Origin: Paludibacteraceae bacterium
Lineage (GTDB): Bacteria > Bacteroidota > Bacteroidia > Bacteroidales > Paludibacteraceae
Reading direction: 5' to 3'
DNA length: 64,000 nucleotides
Assembly (NCBI GenBank): GCA_905233375.1
Contig: CAJOEJ010000004.1
Span: 1 to 64,000 of the forward strand
Under the pieces are notes generated by a model. The model was not told where the DNA came from, made no database searches, and was given only the letters and a program-made list of their open reading frames with translations. The position numbers and the translations under genes were made by a program. Below, piece by piece: positions 31,095 through 38,636 of the stretch. The first letter of the stretch is position 1; every line of letters starts with the position of its first letter.

Positions 31095-33383
31095 TTAGTC
31101 TTTTGAACCGTATCCGTATCCGGCACGGAGACCTTTGACACCGTTGAGTACGCAGGCTACGTTATGCATGCGGCCTTGCTCCACCACCTGATTGATATAA
31201 TCGATCATCTCGCCCGGTGTATACTTGTACCGGCAGACGAAAATAGTCATATCGGCGATGCGATCCAACAGATAGGTGTCGCTCACCAGTGCTACCGGCG
31301 CCGTGTCCACGATGATATAATCGTATCGTTTGCGCAGCTCGGCGAACAACTCATCCACCCGGTCAGTCTGCAGGAGTTCCGAGGGGTTGGGAGGAATCGT
31401 ACCGCACGGAATCAGATCGAGGTTGGCGTGCTCGCCGCTCGGAACGATGATATCGTCCAATGCCACCGAGGGTTCCGCCAGGTAATCGGTCAGATGCCCC
31501 TTGGTACTCAGGTTGAAATAGGTAGCCAGCATCGGTTTGCGGATATCCAATCCCACCAGCACCACTTTCTTGCCCAGCATCGCCAGCGAGAGGGCGGTAT
31601 TGGAGGACACATAGGACTTACCGTCCCCGTTGATGCACGATGTCACCAGAATAACCGGCGACTGCGTCTGCTTGGGCAGCACAAAACGCAGGTTGGCGCG
31701 TATCAAGCGGAACAACTCCGCCGAGACGGTCGATTCGCCTTCGTGGATGGCTATATGGGCATTGCGGCTGTTCTGAACCAGCTGCCCTAACATCGGCGCG
31801 TTGATCTTGCGCTCAAATTCCTTGGCATCATCTATCTTGTCATTGAGCAGTACCAGCAGGTAGAGCAGTAACGCCGGCAGCAACAAGCCCAGCAAAACAC
31901 AGAGCATCAGCAGTTTCGGCAGTTTCGGATTCTTGCTGCGCACATCGCGTTGCGGCACGTCCAGTATCTTCGCCGGCATGGAGGTAGCGGCTAACATGAG
32001 GGCGTTCTCCTCCCGTTTCTGATACAGATAGACGTACAGGCGCTCCTTGATCTGCTGCTGGCGCATGACGCGTATATACTCACGCTGCTGTTCGGGCGCA
32101 TTCTCTATCTGACGGTTGAACTTCGTATCCTGCGCCTGCAGGCTGCGCTGGCGTATTTTCAGGCTCTCTCGCACCGAACCGATGGTAGCAATCATATTCT
32201 GCCGCATCGTTGCCAACTGGGCGTTCATCTGCTCGATCACAGGGTTGTCGTCCGTAGCGGTACGCAAGATACGCATCCGCTGCAACTGCAAGGCGTTGTA
32301 CTCCGACAATGCCCCTGCCAGCGACGCGTCCGACACCCCTATATTGGACGGAATGAGGCTGTTACGCTTCGTCTCGTCCCGGAGGAACTCGTCGATATAA
32401 TCCACCAGACTCAGCTGCGTCTCCACCTCCGCCATCGCCCGTTGCTCGGTGTTGCTTGCTTGTAGGAACAACTGCGCCTGGGTGTTCAGGTCGGCTATCT
32501 TGTTCTGCTCCTTGTAATCCGCTACCGCATTCTCTGCATCGCTCAGTTCGGCGGAGATAATTGCCAGACGCTCCTCGATGAACGCCGCCGTGTTGGTCGC
32601 GATCATGTTCTTATCCACCACCGCATTGAGGTTGTACTGCTCGATCATCTGGAGCAGCAACGCCTTGTCGCGTTCGGGAGCGGGGGAAGCAGTAGTGAGC
32701 GTGATGATATTCGATTCCTTCTTGTGCTGCGCCACTTTGATTTTGGAGCGGTATCCGGCAACAACTTTCTCCTTGCGTGCATGTGCCACGCGGTAAGTCG
32801 TGTCCGGGCTGAGCGGACGGTTGGCATGTACGGCTATTGTACCGACTGCCGTCTCGACGGGTTCGCCCAGTTCGCTCACACGTGTCGTAGAGCGGTGGAA
32901 AAAGCCCATCTTCGTTTTGATCTTGTACCCCGACGAAGTGCGTTTGACCCGGACGGTGAACGAACTCATCTGCGCGTCTTCGTTCAAGGCGATATAATCG
33001 ATTTGCAAAGCAGGGTTACGGAACTCCGTCTCCCACCGTAGTCCGCCGCGTTTGGAGTTGTCATCCCACAGGTTGAGTGCGTCAATAGCCTGGTACATCA
33101 GCCCTCGTGAGGACAAAACGACCACTTCGTCTTCCGCCGCCGTGTTACCGCTCAAGCCCAAAGTCATCAGCGATGCCATCGGGTTCTCCGAGCCCTCTTT
33201 CTGACGCAGCATGATCGCCGCATCGGTCGTCCATTTGGGCGCTTTGCGCAGATAATATGCCGTTCCCAGACATACAAACGCACCTACTCCGACAACGAAC
33301 CACCACCAGTGCTCCAGCACTATGCGCACCACTTTGCGCAAGTCTATCTCATTATTCTTCTGATTCATCTTAGTACTAACCAT
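31095..33383 (-). CDS. wzc: Wzc-type polysaccharide co-polymerase and BY-kinase
   Basis: 762 residues. N-terminal Wzz domain with a first membrane helix (HWWWFVVGVGAFVCLGTAYYL, about 30-50), a long periplasmic coiled-coil segment, and a second helix near 500-520 (LLMLCVLLGLLLPALLLYLL). The C-terminal bacterial tyrosine kinase has Walker A INGDGKSYVSSN, Walker A' VVLVGLDIRKPML and Walker B DYIIVDTAPVALVSD. The tail GLRAGYGYGSKD has only two tyrosines, fewer than the usual cluster. It controls chain length and export of exopolysaccharide with Wza. A second ATG at codon 6 is an alternative start. Confidence 0.93.
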   Translation of the reverse strand: MVSTKMNQKNNEIDLRKVVRIVLEHWWWFVVGVGAFVCLGTAYYLRKAPKWTTDAAIMLRQKEGSENPMASLMTLGLSGNTAAEDEVVVLSSRGLMYQAIDALNLWDDNSKRGGLRWETEFRNPALQIDYIALNEDAQMSSFTVRVKRTSSGYKIKTKMGFFHRSTTRVSELGEPVETAVGTIAVHANRPLSPDTTYRVAHARKEKVVAGYRSKIKVAQHKKESNIITLTTASPAPERDKALLLQMIEQYNLNAVVDKNMIATNTAAFIEERLAIISAELSDAENAVADYKEQNKIADLNTQAQLFLQASNTEQRAMAEVETQLSLVDYIDEFLRDETKRNSLIPSNIGVSDASLAGALSEYNALQLQRMRILRTATDDNPVIEQMNAQLATMRQNMIATIGSVRESLKIRQRSLQAQDTKFNRQIENAPEQQREYIRVMRQQQIKERLYVYLYQKREENALMLAATSMPAKILDVPQRDVRSKNPKLPKLLMLCVLLGLLLPALLLYLLVLLNDKIDDAKEFERKINAPMLGQLVQNSRNAHIAIHEGESTVSAELFRLIRANLRFVLPKQTQSPVILVTSCINGDGKSYVSSNTALSLAMLGKKVVLVGLDIRKPMLATYFNLSTKGHLTDYLAEPSVALDDIIVPSGEHANLDLIPCGTIPPNPSELLQTDRVDELFAELRKRYDYIIVDTAPVALVSDTYLLDRIADMTIFVCRYKYTPGEMIDYINQVVEQGRMHNVACVLNGVKGLRAGYGYGSKD

Positions 33384-33397
33384 TTAGGATTATTCCA

Positions 33398-34189
33398 TTA
33401 TTTTACAACGGTCACAATTACCGTAGCGGCACTCAGGGCGGTAGAGACGATGCTCAGCCACAGTCCGGAGTTCGCACTGTTCACCGCACGCACTTTGTTC
33501 GGCGCCACATACACCACATCGTTCTGCTGCAGATAATAATAGGGCGAAGCAAACAGATCCGCGCTGCGCAGGTTGATACGTACCACCTCCAGTTTGCCGT
33601 TCACCTCCCTGGTTACCAGCACGTTGTCGCGTCTGCCGTAAGGCGTCAGGTCACCGGCTGCAGCCAGTGCCTCCAGAATCGTCATCCGGTCGCCGTGCAG
33701 AGGCACCTGCCCCGGCGTCTTGACTTCACCCAGTACCGACACCTTCGCGTTCACCAGCTGCAGGTGAACCAGCGGATTCACCACCTGCGCCTCCAGCTGA
33801 CGCTTGACAGCCTCCGCCGCTTCAGTACGTGTCAGACCCGCCACATGCACCTTGCCCAATACAGGCAGCTCCACGTCACCCGCTTCATCGACGATATAGT
33901 ACTGCAACATAGGCGTGGTCTGCACGTTCGTCGAACCGGGTGCGGCAAACGTCACCGTCGGCAGGTTATACGGCGCTACCGCCTCCCTGTCCAGAGCGGA
34001 AACAAAGATGGTCAACGCGTCTCCGTTGCGGATAACCGTCTCAGAACGCGATATAAACGAAGCATTAATCGAATCGATTTTAGACATGTCCGCATCTGCC
34101 AGATAGGTCATCTGTTTTTGCGTGACGCAACCCGTGGCGATCATTGCCACTACAAGCGGGCAAATAAGAATCCGAGATATTTTCTGCAT
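33398..34189 (-). CDS. wza: Wza-type polysaccharide export lipoprotein
   Basis: 263 residues from the ATG at 34189 (the track start at 34282 reaches past the promoter). Lipoprotein signal ILICPLVVAMIATGC. The Poly_export domain covers RNGDALTIFVSALDREAV and YIVDEAGDVELPVLGKVHVAG, and a SLBB domain covers VSVLGEVKTPGQVPLHGDRM. A hydrophobic C-terminal helix (SGLWLSIVSTALSAATVIVTV) is the expected outer-membrane segment. It forms the export channel for capsule or exopolysaccharide. It lies 14 bases before wzc; no glycosyltransferases are in the window. Confidence 0.93.
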   Translation of the reverse strand: MQKISRILICPLVVAMIATGCVTQKQMTYLADADMSKIDSINASFISRSETVIRNGDALTIFVSALDREAVAPYNLPTVTFAAPGSTNVQTTPMLQYYIVDEAGDVELPVLGKVHVAGLTRTEAAEAVKRQLEAQVVNPLVHLQLVNAKVSVLGEVKTPGQVPLHGDRMTILEALAAAGDLTPYGRRDNVLVTREVNGKLEVVRINLRSADLFASPYYYLQQNDVVYVAPNKVRAVNSANSGLWLSIVSTALSAATVIVTVVK

Positions 34190-34211
34190 AGTAATCAATA
34201 TAAAGCGGCTG

Positions 34212-34242
34212 CAAAGGTACAAAAAAATATTGATATACGCAA
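34212..34242 (-). promoter_or_regulatory. Promoter of wza-wzc
   Basis: Minus strand TTGC, 19 bases, TACCTTTG; 22 bases before the wza ATG and divergent to the promoter at 34269. Confidence 0.82.
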
Positions 34243-34268
34243 ATATCTGCATTTTTTTTGGATAATTA

Positions 34269-34300
34269 TTTGTGTATATCACAAAAAAACACTAATTTTG
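34269..34300 (+). promoter_or_regulatory. Promoter of the sigma-54 regulator/lptE unit
   Basis: TTTG, 20 bases, TAATTTTG, about 31 bases before the ATG at 34332. Confidence 0.8.
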
Positions 34301-34331
34301 TGGCGAATTTGTATCGTGGGGAGATTTTTTT

Positions 34332-35501
34332 ATGACGCAACAAGAACTATTATCCATCAAGCAGCGGTTCGGAATCATCGGTAACAGTCCGCTGCTCAAT
34401 AGAGACATCGAGATAGCGGTGCAGGTAGCCCGTACGGATCTGAGTGTGCTCATCACCGGCGAGTCGGGTGTGGGCAAGGAGCATTTTCCGAAGATCATTC
34501 ACACCTACTCGGCGCGCAAGCACGGCGCCTATTTCGCCGTCAACTGCGGCGCGATTCCTGAAGGCACGATCGACTCCGAGCTGTTCGGTCACGAGAAAGG
34601 TGCGTTCACCGATGCCAAGAACGAGCACAAAGGCTATTTCGAGATAGCGGACGGCGGTACGCTGTTCCTCGACGAAGTAGGCGAACTGCCGTTGCAGACT
34701 CAGGTGCGCCTGCTGCGTGTGCTCGAGACAGGCGAGTACCTGCGTATGGGTTCGAGCCAGGTGCGCAAGACCAACGTGCGCGTCGTGGCGGCGACCAACC
34801 TCAATATGCGGCAGGCTATTGACGACGGGCGGTTCCGCGAGGACCTGTATTACCGTCTCAACACCATTGAGATACGTGTGCCGGCATTGCGCGAACGCAA
34901 AGAGGACATTCCGTTGCTGTTCCGGAAGTTCTCCGTCGATTTCTGCAACCGTTACCAGATGCCGCCTCTTTCACTCAACGAGGAAGCGACACGGCTGCTG
35001 CAGAACGCCTATTGGCGCGGTAACATCCGCCAGCTCAAGAACTTAGCGGAGCAGATAGCGACCATCGAGATGGATCATCAGATCAACGCCGAGACGCTGC
35101 GCCGCTACCTGCCCCAAGAGGAGAACCGGCAGGATCTGGTGCTCCGCGTAACGGGCAAGGAGCCCGGCAAAGACTACTCGCACGAGATCGGGATACTCTA
35201 TAACCTCGTCATGCAGAACAAGAAAGACCTCGAGGAACTCAAAGCGCTTATGGAGAACGGACGACCGCTTGACATCTCGAGATCCCGGGAGCACGAGAAA
35301 GCGCCCTCTATCGAACTCCCGTCCCGCGACACCGAAGAGATCATACCCATCGAGGAAGACAACCTGCGCGTGGACGACAGCGAGCGGGAACTCATCCGCC
35401 GTGCCCTGGAGCGTACCGGCGGCAACCGCAAAGAAGCCGCAGCGCATCTCGGATTCTCCGAACGGACACTATACAGAAAAATAAAGGAGTATGGACTCTG
35501 A
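34332..35501 (+). CDS. Sigma-54-interaction AAA+ regulator with Fis HTH, altered GAFTGA loop
   Basis: 389 residues with no N-terminal receiver domain. The AAA+ domain (about 15-245) has Walker A GESGVGKE, Walker B GGTLFLDEVGELP and the R-finger region RFREDLYYRL. The loop that contacts sigma-54, normally GAFTGA, reads GAFTDA. The C-terminal Fis-type helix-turn-helix is ERTGGNRKEAAAHLGFSERT, then LYRKIKEYGL. In Bacteroidetes such a gene commonly precedes lptE. Whether this protein still activates sigma-54 promoters is uncertain given the Gly-to-Asp change. Confidence 0.92.
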   Translation: MTQQELLSIKQRFGIIGNSPLLNRDIEIAVQVARTDLSVLITGESGVGKEHFPKIIHTYSARKHGAYFAVNCGAIPEGTIDSELFGHEKGAFTDAKNEHKGYFEIADGGTLFLDEVGELPLQTQVRLLRVLETGEYLRMGSSQVRKTNVRVVAATNLNMRQAIDDGRFREDLYYRLNTIEIRVPALRERKEDIPLLFRKFSVDFCNRYQMPPLSLNEEATRLLQNAYWRGNIRQLKNLAEQIATIEMDHQINAETLRRYLPQEENRQDLVLRVTGKEPGKDYSHEIGILYNLVMQNKKDLEELKALMENGRPLDISRSREHEKAPSIELPSRDTEEIIPIEEDNLRVDDSERELIRRALERTGGNRKEAAAHLGFSERTLYRKIKEYGL

Positions 35502-36150
35502 AAAACTGAAAACTGAAAACTTTTTTATGTTTATTTCTTGTAAAAATAACAGGCTCCGCAAGAGCCATGATTCAAAGCAACAGAATATCGGAAATTTATT
35601 TACGAATAGTCTGTTGAGTGGAAGCACGCGACATCTGGCAAGATGTGTTATTTTTACAAGTGTTTATCTTTGTTTTTTTCTGCTGAATTCCTCTTGCAGC
35701 ATCAGTTATAAATTCAACGGTGCGAACATCAACTACCAGACCACTCACTCCATTTCGGTCGCCGAGTTCCCCAACAACTCCACGATGGTCAACCCGACCC
35801 TCAGCAACTACCTCTCCGAAACGATCCGCGAGCTCTACCAGCGCCAGACCCGTCTGCAGGTGCTCAGCAAAGGCGGCGACCTCGAACTGGAAGGCGAGAT
35901 CGTGGGGTACGATATCTCGCAGGGCGCCATCTCCGCCAACAGTTATGCGTCCGAGAGCAAACTGACCATCCGCGTCACGGTGCATTTCACCAATAACATC
36001 CACCCCGAGGAATCATTCGACAAGACCTACTCGGCGTACCAGACATTTGATTCCAGCCGTCTGCTGACAGATGTGCAGGATGAGTTGTGCGCAATTATCG
36101 TTCAGGAGATCGCCGACAACATCTACAACGACACCGTCGCCCGGTGGTAA
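35491..36150 (+). CDS. lptE: LptE-family LPS-assembly lipoprotein, start uncertain
   Basis: LptE is the lipoprotein plug of the LptD barrel that inserts LPS in the outer membrane. The lipobox is LLNSSC (C69 of the longest ORF); CSISYKFNGANINYQTTHSI, SVAEFPNN and TRLQVLSKGGDLELEGEIVG are conserved family features. The normal family N-terminus is only about 15-25 residues before the cysteine. Possible starts are ATG 35491 (overlapping the regulator stop), ATG 35527 or TTG 35614. Codons between these fall in a GAAAACT word tract and in a 124-bp element with perfect inverted ends. The element appears to have displaced the original start; the TTG in its right part would give a 27-residue lipoprotein signal. 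Confidence 0.85.
   Translation: MDSEKLKTENFFMFISCKNNRLRKSHDSKQQNIGNLFTNSLLSGSTRHLARCVIFTSVYLCFFLLNSSCSISYKFNGANINYQTTHSISVAEFPNNSTMVNPTLSNYLSETIRELYQRQTRLQVLSKGGDLELEGEIVGYDISQGAISANSYASESKLTIRVTVHFTNNIHPEESFDKTYSAYQTFDSSRLLTDVQDELCAIIVQEIADNIYNDTVARW
35537..35660 (+). mobile_element. 124-bp MITE-like or structured element with 15-bp inverted ends
   Basis: CTTGTAAAAATAACA (35537-35551) is exactly complementary to TGTTATTTTTACAAG (35646-35660). Inside are three more stems: GGCTC/GAGCC (35552-35566), CAACAG/CTGTTG (35578-35616) and ACATCT/AGATGT (35631-35646). TGTTTAT flanks the element on the left (35528, two bases away) and directly on the right (35661), which could be a target duplication. 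It could be a miniature transposable element or a structured RNA that controls lptE. Confidence 0.55.
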
Positions 36151-36226
36151 AAACAGCCGTTTAATGTTCCGTTTGACCGAAACAAAGGAACATTTGCACA
36201 TTTTAACAAAAAAAAATGTCGTGAAA

Positions 36227-36258
36227 TTTGCACACGTCATTTTTTTTTAGTACCTTTG
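36227..36258 (+). promoter_or_regulatory. Promoter of secG
   Basis: TTTG, 20 bases, TACCTTTG, ending 36 bases before the ATG at 36295. Confidence 0.82.
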
Positions 36259-36294
36259 CAGCCGATTTTGGAAAAATGTAAAAAAAATTATATT

Positions 36295-36615
36295 ATGTAC
36301 ATCTTTATTACTATTTTAATTGTTATCGCCGCTATCCTTCTGACCCTTCTGGTATTGGTTCAGAATAGCAAAGGAGGCGGTTTGGCAGCAGGTTTTGCGA
36401 GCGGCAACCAGGTAATGGGCGCCCCGAAAACGGCTGACTTTTTGGAGAAAGCAACGTGGACGCTCATCGCACTGATTGTTGCGTTCAGCATTGCCGCTGT
36501 AGGTTTCAGCGCCGGACAACAAGCTTCGTCAGAGGAGCAATCGGCTATCGAGGTAGAGGCTGCTCCCGTAGCACCTGCAGGTGAGACGACCGAGCTCCCC
36601 GTTCAAGGCGAGTAA
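36295..36615 (+). CDS. secG: SecG, preprotein translocase subunit
   Basis: 106 residues from the ATG at 36295. The track start at 36256 lies on the -7 box and is rejected. Two membrane helices (YIFITILIVIAAILLTLLVL and TWTLIALIVAFSIAAVGF) flank the conserved VQNSKGGGLAAGFASGNQVM loop of SecG. The acidic, alanine/proline-rich C-terminal tail is common in Bacteroidetes. SecG stimulates SecYEG protein export. Confidence 0.95.
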   Translation: MYIFITILIVIAAILLTLLVLVQNSKGGGLAAGFASGNQVMGAPKTADFLEKATWTLIALIVAFSIAAVGFSAGQQASSEEQSAIEVEAAPVAPAGETTELPVQGE

Positions 36616-36633
36616 TCCGAGTGACTTTCCAAG

Positions 36634-36670
36634 AAAAAGGAGAAGTGTTCACCGACACCTCTCCTTTTTT
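36634..36670 (+). terminator. Terminator after secG
   Basis: AAAAAGGAGAAGTGT, loop TCACCG, ACACCTCTCC and a run of six T. The stem has one mismatch. It ends 17 bases before the stop of the convergent gene at 36687 and may act in both directions. Confidence 0.75.
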
Positions 36671-36686
36671 ATCTCCGTACACCTTT

Positions 36687-37742
36687 CTAACGGGTGTCTT
36701 TCGATTGCTTTATTCTCATTTGTATCTTGCGTACCTCGCGATTCAATGTATCTACTTTCCCGTTCACCTGCTGCACTTGCTCCAAAGTAACCTGCTTGTC
36801 TTCTTTCAAACCATATATATCTTTCTGTATGCTTTTAAGCATTTCAATGTTTTCCTTGAGATCCTTTGTTGACTTCTTGGTCTGACTTATGCTATAGCAC
36901 AAACTCCAGATTGCCGATGCCAGACCAACTATCACACCGATAATGCCTATATAATATCCTTTCGCGCTATAAGCCAATCCCAAGGATGAATTAAGTTTAT
37001 TGAACGAAGATTCTGATTTGAGAGCAAGCACTTCCAAGTGCGCTATGGTATCTTTAAGTTGTCTCTTTCTGGCTTTGTCTATACATCCGGGAAAAGACCT
37101 TAATAAGAAATTACAATACACCCGTTCATTAAGCGTATCTCTTTCATGCTCACACAAATCCTCCATTCTGTCCCTCATACGGCGGATTCTTGTGCGCTTT
37201 TGCAAATTCGCAGCAATCTTTTCATATGTCAGGGAATGCTCTTTGCATTCCGCATTGAATTTCGTCTCATAGTCCTCGACAAGACGTTTCACTATCTCAT
37301 TACGAACCTTTGTTTCGCTCCAATTGATAGGATTAGATGAAAAATACGGTCTTAATAAGGAATCTTCCGATTCTTCATGAAATATATGCCTATGAAAGAA
37401 ACTTTTGAAGTAATGGTACAAAGCATTCGGCATTTCCGTGCGCAACAGGTTGCAAAGAAAGTCTGTTTGCTCTTCATTCAAATCCAGTCTGTACAAAACA
37501 AAACCTCTTTCATCCGATTCTATATAGCGAAAGAACAACTCTTTGTCTAATTGCTCTCCTCCAATGGAATATTTCAAAGCGATATCATAAGAATCGGATT
37601 CTATCTGACCTTGGACGCAAAACAAAGGAAGTTCGGGAATATCGCGCAAGGTCGCCATATTTAACTGGCGCTGAATAACATGTGGATTCTCCTTTTTATA
37701 TTGGGGAATCCACAACACGTAATAAAATGACTGACTACTCAT
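36687..37742 (-). CDS. Unknown protein with late membrane helices and C-terminal coiled coil
   Basis: 351 residues; not recognised. Residues 1-115 look like a mixed globular domain (ALKYSIGGEQLDKELFFRYI). About 115-255 is helical and very basic (QKRTRIRRMRDRMEDLCEHE). A long hydrophobic stretch GYYIGIIGVIVGLASAIWSL near 270-290 is the only membrane segment. The remainder is a predicted coiled coil with repeated VN/LN heptads (LEQVQQVNGKVDTLNREVRK). There is no signal peptide, so the N-terminus is likely cytosolic. The ATG overlaps the stop of the small gene at 37739 (ATGA), so the two are made together. Base composition is AT-richer than the secG side, which suggests acquired DNA. Confidence 0.8.
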   Translation of the reverse strand: MSSQSFYYVLWIPQYKKENPHVIQRQLNMATLRDIPELPLFCVQGQIESDSYDIALKYSIGGEQLDKELFFRYIESDERGFVLYRLDLNEEQTDFLCNLLRTEMPNALYHYFKSFFHRHIFHEESEDSLLRPYFSSNPINWSETKVRNEIVKRLVEDYETKFNAECKEHSLTYEKIAANLQKRTRIRRMRDRMEDLCEHERDTLNERVYCNFLLRSFPGCIDKARKRQLKDTIAHLEVLALKSESSFNKLNSSLGLAYSAKGYYIGIIGVIVGLASAIWSLCYSISQTKKSTKDLKENIEMLKSIQKDIYGLKEDKQVTLEQVQQVNGKVDTLNREVRKIQMRIKQSKDTR

Positions 37743-38035
37743 TTAATGGAGAAACTAACCCGTCTGATGTAGGTATAGTATAAATCGCTTAGATAGTCAC
37801 GAATAGTCATCTTTCCGAAGAAATCGGAGACTATTTGTTTCGCACGCTTGGAAATCTGGTAGGTATAACCTTTTTCGCTGGGAGCATTCACAATATATCC
37901 GATTGCCTCCAGTTGGCGCACGTTTTCCACACCTATTTTATTTTCCAGTTCATCTATATAGCCACAGGGAGTTCTATATAGCACTTCCAGTACGTCGGTT
38001 TCCGGTATGCTCCTATTGATTCTTTCTGTTGCCAT
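37739..38035 (-). CDS. Small winged-helix-like protein coupled to the 36687 gene
   Basis: 98 residues. The segment ETDVLEVLYRTPCGYIDELE, ENVRQLEAIGYIVNAPSEKG and YTYQISKRAKQIVSDFF resembles a winged helix-turn-helix (helix, helix, then a beta wing around EKGYTYQIS). The rest is helical and basic. It could bind DNA or be a partner of the membrane protein downstream. I do not recognise the family. It is the first gene of the two-gene operon and has its own promoter. Confidence 0.75.
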   Translation of the reverse strand: MATERINRSIPETDVLEVLYRTPCGYIDELENKIGVENVRQLEAIGYIVNAPSEKGYTYQISKRAKQIVSDFFGKMTIRDYLSDLYYTYIRRVSFSIK

Positions 38036-38060
38036 ATGATATTTAGTTTGATTTTCGCCG

Positions 38061-38091
38061 CAAAATTACAAAAAATATTTTATACATACAA
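38061..38091 (-). promoter_or_regulatory. Promoter of the two-gene unknown operon
   Basis: Minus strand TTGT, 19 bases, TAATTTTG, 25 bases before the ATG at 38035. Confidence 0.72.
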
Positions 38092-38260
38092 CTATTCACA
38101 CAAAAAAAGTGCCAAAATTTGCATTTTTTTTGCATTTAAGTCCATTTTCGATGTTTTTGACAGTCTATTGAATATTTTACATACGCAATAGTTTCGTACA
38201 AAATTCGTTCCATTGATTACTTTTTTGAATCATTTTTGAATATTTTGGACTAAAGCAACC

Positions 38261-38294
38261 ACAACAACCCCACCGTAACCGGCAGGGTTGTTGT
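38261..38294 (-). terminator. Hairpin after the 48-aa YIQP peptide gene
   Basis: ACAACAACCC pairs with GGGTTGTTGT around a 14-base loop that can itself pair CCG/CGG. It lies 26 bases past the stop of the peptide gene. No strong T run follows, so termination is probable rather than certain. Confidence 0.55.
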
Positions 38295-38320
38295 AATCAT
38301 GTCACCACACGGGCGGAATC

Positions 38321-38467
38321 TTAGAGCGATCCTCCCGGAACCTCAGGAGCTACTTGATGTGCAGGTGCAGGTTGAGGACCGGAACCGGAGTCCAGAAGCA
38401 TTACAAATGCATCGGAACTTACCTGCTCTACTTCCATTTGGGGTTGTATGTAATTCATCTTCTTCAT
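38321..38467 (-). CDS. YIQP small peptide 1 (48 aa)
   Basis: Too short for the ORF track. The peptide starts MKKMNYIQPQMEVEQVSSDA and ends in a Pro/Gly/Ala-rich half (GPQPAPAHQVAPEVPGG). It shares the pattern M-x-K-x-x-Y-I-Q-P-x-x-E with the 42-residue peptide at 48986-49114. It has a consensus promoter 22 bases upstream and a hairpin downstream, so it looks like a real, separately expressed gene. Similar short ORFs starting with a K-x-Y-x-x-P pattern are, to my recollection, common in Bacteroidales genomes and have no assigned function. No signal peptide. Confidence 0.7.
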   Translation of the reverse strand: MKKMNYIQPQMEVEQVSSDAFVMLLDSGSGPQPAPAHQVAPEVPGGSL

Positions 38468-38488
38468 AGTCTTTTTTAAAATCCGGTG

Positions 38489-38519
38489 CAAAGGTACGAC
38501 AAATTAATCAAATATACAA
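38489..38519 (-). promoter_or_regulatory. Promoter of YIQP peptide 1
   Basis: Minus strand TTGT, 19 bases, TACCTTTG; the -7 box ends 22 bases before the ATG at 38467. Confidence 0.8.
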
Positions 38520-38587
38520 ATTTTTGACGAAAAAAATTCATTCTGCTTGCATAATTTGAGTTTTTTGCAACTAATTTTGGTATTTGC

Positions 38588-38631
38588 CCATCCCTTTCCC
38601 CTCCTTTGAGGGAGGGGTTAGGGGTAGGCTT
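38588..38631. repeat. GC-rich palindromic element behind giant gene 1
   Basis: CCCATCCCTTTCCCCTCCTT then TGAGGGAGGGGTTAGGGGTA. The CCCCTCC/GGAGGGG arms match the in-frame elements in the dehydrogenase gene (18256, 18573). It ends five bases before the giant gene stop and could also act as its terminator. Confidence 0.7.
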
Positions 38632-38636
38632 TTACA

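Noticed and set aside
36256-36294. Upstream start for SecG
   Set aside because: It overlaps the TACCTTTG promoter box; the extra residues do not resemble SecG.
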